A stretch of DNA of 8,920 bases, taken from positions 1 to 8,920 of the forward strand of contig JAFYUD010000023.1 in assembly GCA_017549665.1 (NCBI GenBank). Reading direction: 5' to 3'. The first letter of the stretch is position 1. Each line of letters begins with the position of its first letter. The stretch is from Clostridia bacterium. GTDB lineage: Bacteria; Bacillota_A; Clostridia; Oscillospirales; Acutalibacteraceae. Below, piece after piece: positions 6,621 through 8,920 of the stretch. Under the pieces are notes generated by a model. The model did not search any database. It saw only the letters and a list, made by a program, of their open reading frames with translations, and was not told the origin of the DNA. A program made the translations under genes and the position numbers.

Positions 6621-7904
6621 TCAGAATTTATTGAATCTAATACAAATTGATTTGCCGTGAGCCTGTAAGCCTTCTCTGTTAGCAAAGTCTTCTATGCGTT
6701 CGTGAGATTTCTCAAGTGCTTCGGCTGAATAATAAATAAAAGATGATTTCTTTATAAAGTCATCAACTGACAAAGGTGATGAAAATCTTGCTGTTCCGCT
6801 TGTGGGAAGTGTGTGATTGGGACCTGCAAAATAATCACCGAGAGCTTCGGGGACATTCTTTCCAAGGAAAATACTGCCTGCATTTTTGATATCAGGAAGA
6901 ATTTCAAAGGGATTGTCAACACATACTTCAAGATGTTCGGGAGCAATTTCATTGCTCAGCTCAACGGCTGTTTTAATAGAATCAACAATGAATATCTTAC
7001 CGTTATTATCAATTGAAGCTCTTGCTATTTCTTCACGGGGAAGAAGTTTAAGCTGTCTTTCGATTTCGTCTGAAACCTTTTTTGCAAAATCCATATCAGT
7101 TGTGATAAGAACGGAGCTTGCCATTTTGTCATGTTCAGCCTGAGAAAGAAGATCAGCAGCAACATTTGCGGGGTCACATGAAGGATCTGCAATTACAAGA
7201 ATTTCACTGGGACCTGCAATCATATCAATGCTGACTTTACCGTAAACCTGTTTTTTTGCAGTTGCAACGAAAATGTTACCGGGGCCTACTATTTTGTCAA
7301 CCTTGGGAACGCTTTCTGTTCCGTATGCAAGAGCTGCAACAGCCTGAGCTCCGCCGAGCTTAAAAATCTTAGTAACACCTGCGATTTTTGCAGCTGTAAG
7401 AATTGCAGGATTAATTTTTCCTTCAGCAGATGGGGGAGTAACCATTACGATTTCACTTACACCTGCAATTTTTGCAGGCACAGCATCCATAAGAACGGTG
7501 CTGGGATATGCAGCTGTGCCACCGGGTACATAAAGACCTGCTTTTTCTACGGGAGTAATCTTCTGACCGAGAACGATTCCGTCTTCTTTTGTGAAAATAA
7601 AATCGTTTCTTACCTGCTTAGAATGGAATTCGGCAATATTTTCTTTTGCCTGTCTTAAAGTTTCGATGAAATATTCATCAGTCTGACTGAATGCTTCCTC
7701 AATCTCTTCTTCAGAAACAAGAAGTGATTCAAGCTCACACTTGTCAAACTTTCTGCAGTATTCATACAGTGCTTTGTCACCGTTTGTCTTTACGTTTTCA
7801 ATGATTTCTTCAACGATTTTTTCGATTTCTTCGTTTTTCTTCTCATCCTCACGGGTAAAGATAGAAAAATCTTTAACTTCAGAGGTATCAATAATCTTAA
7901 TCAT
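6621..7904 (-). CDS. hisD: Histidinol dehydrogenase
   Basis: A 427-residue zinc- and NAD-dependent enzyme that oxidises histidinol to histidine in two steps. The expected residues match the E. coli positions less three: Gln255 and His258 (LLSQAEHD), the catalytic pair Glu323-His324 (APEHLE), Asp357 (LGDYFAGPNH) and His416 (GLQAHGKS). The NAD-binding PGGTAAYPSTVLM (127-139), VGPGNIFVATAKK (206-218) and IDMIAGPSE (226-234) are also intact. The N-terminal about 100 residues are charged, as in the family. The start overlaps the hisG stop by 4 bases (ATGA), with GAGGAAA about 10 bases upstream. It sits unusually early relative to hisC/hisB biochemistry, but hisG-hisD order is standard. Confidence 0.97.
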   Translation of the reverse strand: MIKIIDTSEVKDFSIFTREDEKKNEEIEKIVEEIIENVKTNGDKALYEYCRKFDKCELESLLVSEEEIEEAFSQTDEYFIETLRQAKENIAEFHSKQVRNDFIFTKEDGIVLGQKITPVEKAGLYVPGGTAAYPSTVLMDAVPAKIAGVSEIVMVTPPSAEGKINPAILTAAKIAGVTKIFKLGGAQAVAALAYGTESVPKVDKIVGPGNIFVATAKKQVYGKVSIDMIAGPSEILVIADPSCDPANVAADLLSQAEHDKMASSVLITTDMDFAKKVSDEIERQLKLLPREEIARASIDNNGKIFIVDSIKTAVELSNEIAPEHLEVCVDNPFEILPDIKNAGSIFLGKNVPEALGDYFAGPNHTLPTSGTARFSSPLSVDDFIKKSSFIYYSAEALEKSHERIEDFANREGLQAHGKSICIRFNKF

Positions 7905-8524
7905 TTTTTAATTTCCTCGCTGAATTTTGTAACTATTTTATTGATTTCATCTGTTTTGAATTTGTAGCTTGCTTTGTTTGAAATAAGTCTTGCACTGATA
8001 GGAAGAATTTCGGTAAGTACACCGAGATTATTTTCCTTAAGAGTTGAACCTGTTTCAACAATATCAACTATAACATCTGATAAATCGAGAATGGGAGCAA
8101 GCTCTATTGAACCGTTAAGTTTGATGATTTCAATATCACGATTGATGCTTTTATAATAAGTCTTTGCGATGTTGACAAATTTTGTTGCGACTCTCAATGC
8201 TACGTCAGGATTGTCAATAAAATCATTTTTACCTGCAACACACATTCTGCATTTACCGATATCAAGATCTAGAAGTTCATATACATCAGGTTCATACTCA
8301 AGAAGAATATCCTTGCCTACAATACCGATATCTGCTGCACCATGTTCCACATAAATGCTTACGTCGGAGGGCTTTACAAGGAAGTAGCTGATACCATTTT
8401 CTTCACTTGTGAAGACAAGCTGCCTTGAGTCAGAATGCATTTCGTCACAATCGTAACCGATTTTTGCAAATATATCAAAAACCTTGCTTCCGAGTCTGCC
8501 TTTAGGTAATGCGACGCTAATCAT
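7901..8524 (-). CDS. hisG: ATP phosphoribosyltransferase, short form (catalytic subunit, HisZ-dependent)
   Basis: A 207-residue protein catalysing the committed step: ATP plus PRPP to phosphoribosyl-ATP. The N-terminal LPKGRL (6-11), GAADIGIVGKD (62-72) and the PRPP-binding DIVETGSTLKENNL (154-167) are clear. The about 75-residue C-terminal ACT-like regulatory domain of long HisG is absent, so this is the HisGS type, which needs HisZ for activity and for histidine feedback. That fits the immediately upstream hisZ. The ATG overlaps the hisZ stop by 4 bases and has a strong AAAGGAGG. Confidence 0.97.
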   Translation of the reverse strand: MISVALPKGRLGSKVFDIFAKIGYDCDEMHSDSRQLVFTSEENGISYFLVKPSDVSIYVEHGAADIGIVGKDILLEYEPDVYELLDLDIGKCRMCVAGKNDFIDNPDVALRVATKFVNIAKTYYKSINRDIEIIKLNGSIELAPILDLSDVIVDIVETGSTLKENNLGVLTEILPISARLISNKASYKFKTDEINKIVTKFSEEIKK

Positions 8525-8920
8525 ACTTCTTCCTCCTTTATTTCTGTTCCGACAATTCTGTATACTTTACCGGATGCATTGTCAGGAAGAGTGTTGAGTG
8601 CATTGTAGCTGATACCTTTACTTTCAAGTTCAGTAGTAAATGAAATCAATGTGTCAATATCGGAAGCTGAGTTATAAATAATATAAACAGCCTTTGCGTT
8701 GTCAGCCTTTGTGTGAAGCTTTCTGTCAAGAGCATCGAAGTAGATAGCAAAGCCCATTGCATGTGTGCCGTCTTTGCCCATTTTACTCATAAGCATATCG
8801 TATCTGCCGCCTGAGAGGATGTCTCTCGGAATTCCGTGTACATAGCCGTGCATAAGAATACCGTTGTAATATCCGGGGTCATCAGTTACAGAAAGGTCGA
8901 TTCTGATATGTTTTTCAAGA
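8521..8920 (-). CDS. hisZ: ATP phosphoribosyltransferase regulatory subunit, C-terminal 132 residues, partial
   Basis: The frame runs off the right edge; the Met at 8853 is internal, since residues LEKHIRIDLSVTDDPGYYNG precede it in frame. HisZ is a catalytically dead paralogue of histidyl-tRNA synthetase that activates short HisG and carries histidine sensing. The visible part has PGYYNGIL, the HisRS-like SGGRYDML, and GFAIYFDAL in place of class II motif 3. In HisRS that segment (GFAIGxERL-like) carries an ATP-binding Arg, here replaced by Ala. The remaining tail (about 65 residues) is shorter than a HisRS anticodon-binding domain. Both points argue for HisZ over HisS, and the overlap with hisG settles it. 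The operon promoter lies beyond the window. Confidence 0.93.
   Translation of the reverse strand, partial: LEKHIRIDLSVTDDPGYYNGILMHGYVHGIPRDILSGGRYDMLMSKMGKDGTHAMGFAIYFDALDRKLHTKADNAKAVYIIYNSASDIDTLISFTTELESKGISYNALNTLPDNASGKVYRIVGTEIKEEEV
8532..8539 (-). promoter_or_regulatory. Strong Shine-Dalgarno of hisG inside the hisZ 3' end
   Basis: On the - strand AAAGGAGG lies 7 bases before the hisG ATG and encodes part of the acidic tail KEEEV of HisZ. It is the strongest RBS in the operon, placed at the gene whose product must be made in step with HisZ. Confidence 0.85.

Larger units (their letters stand above)
2197..8920 (-). other. Histidine biosynthesis operon hisZ-G-D-C-B-H-A-F-IE
   Basis: Nine genes run in one direction with no gap over 12 bases. 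ATGA overlaps occur at Z/G, G/D and A/F; spacings are 12 (D/C), 2 (C/B), 0 (B/H), 3 (H/A) and 10 (F/IE). All enzymes from PRPP+ATP to histidine are present except histidinol-phosphate phosphatase. No internal promoter or terminator was seen, and any T-box or other leader would be upstream of hisZ. Confidence 0.93.

Noticed and set aside
8521..8853. Treating ATG 8853 as a true start of a 110-residue protein
   Set aside because: The frame stays open upstream to the window edge with HisZ-like sequence (PGYYNG), so this Met is internal.
1..8920. CRISPR array, tRNA, insertion sequence, phage or defence system
   Set aside because: No direct repeat series, cloverleaf, transposase or terminal inverted repeats were seen; nearly all bases belong to the named genes.

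Overview
The window looks like the chromosome of an AT-rich Gram-positive bacterium, most likely a gut-type member of the Clostridia (Ruminococcaceae/Oscillospiraceae-like). This rests on moderate-to-low GC, strong purine-rich ribosome binding sites, a short-form HisG with a HisZ partner, a fused HisIE, and Clostridia-style motifs in HisC. The assignment is inference from sequence style, not from a marker gene.

Layout. On the + strand, positions 1-496 hold the C-terminal half of a GH33-type sialidase whose N-terminus lies outside the window. An amidohydrolase-2 family TIM-barrel protein (512-1336) follows after 15 bases, and the two are probably co-transcribed. A strong terminator-like hairpin (1351-1382) comes next. 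Its 3' arm contains the Shine-Dalgarno sequence of the next gene, an unrecognised polytopic membrane protein (1387-2196). That gene ends exactly where the last gene of the opposite-strand operon ends: the two stop codons abut at 2196/2197, inside a small inverted repeat.

From 8920 down to 2197 the - strand carries one tightly packed histidine biosynthesis operon in the order hisZ (partial)-hisG-hisD-hisC-hisB-hisH-hisA-hisF-hisIE. Junctions are 4-bp ATGA overlaps (Z/G, G/D, A/F) or gaps of 0-12 bases, so translational coupling is likely throughout. HisZ and short HisG form the ATP phosphoribosyltransferase. HisIE does steps two and three, HisA the isomerisation, and HisH/HisF the glutamine-dependent cyclisation. 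HisB (dehydratase only), HisC and HisD follow. The one pathway step with no gene here is histidinol-phosphate phosphatase. The operon promoter and any leader regulation (for example a T-box) would lie upstream of hisZ, outside the window.

All catalytic residues I checked in the his enzymes are present. The most notable departure is Asn at HisF position 82, where the family has a phosphate-binding Gly. No sign of a phage, transposon, CRISPR array, RNA gene or new defence-like system was found. No stretch over 300 bases lacks a gene. The less ordinary material is the + strand cluster and its hairpin/RBS arrangement.
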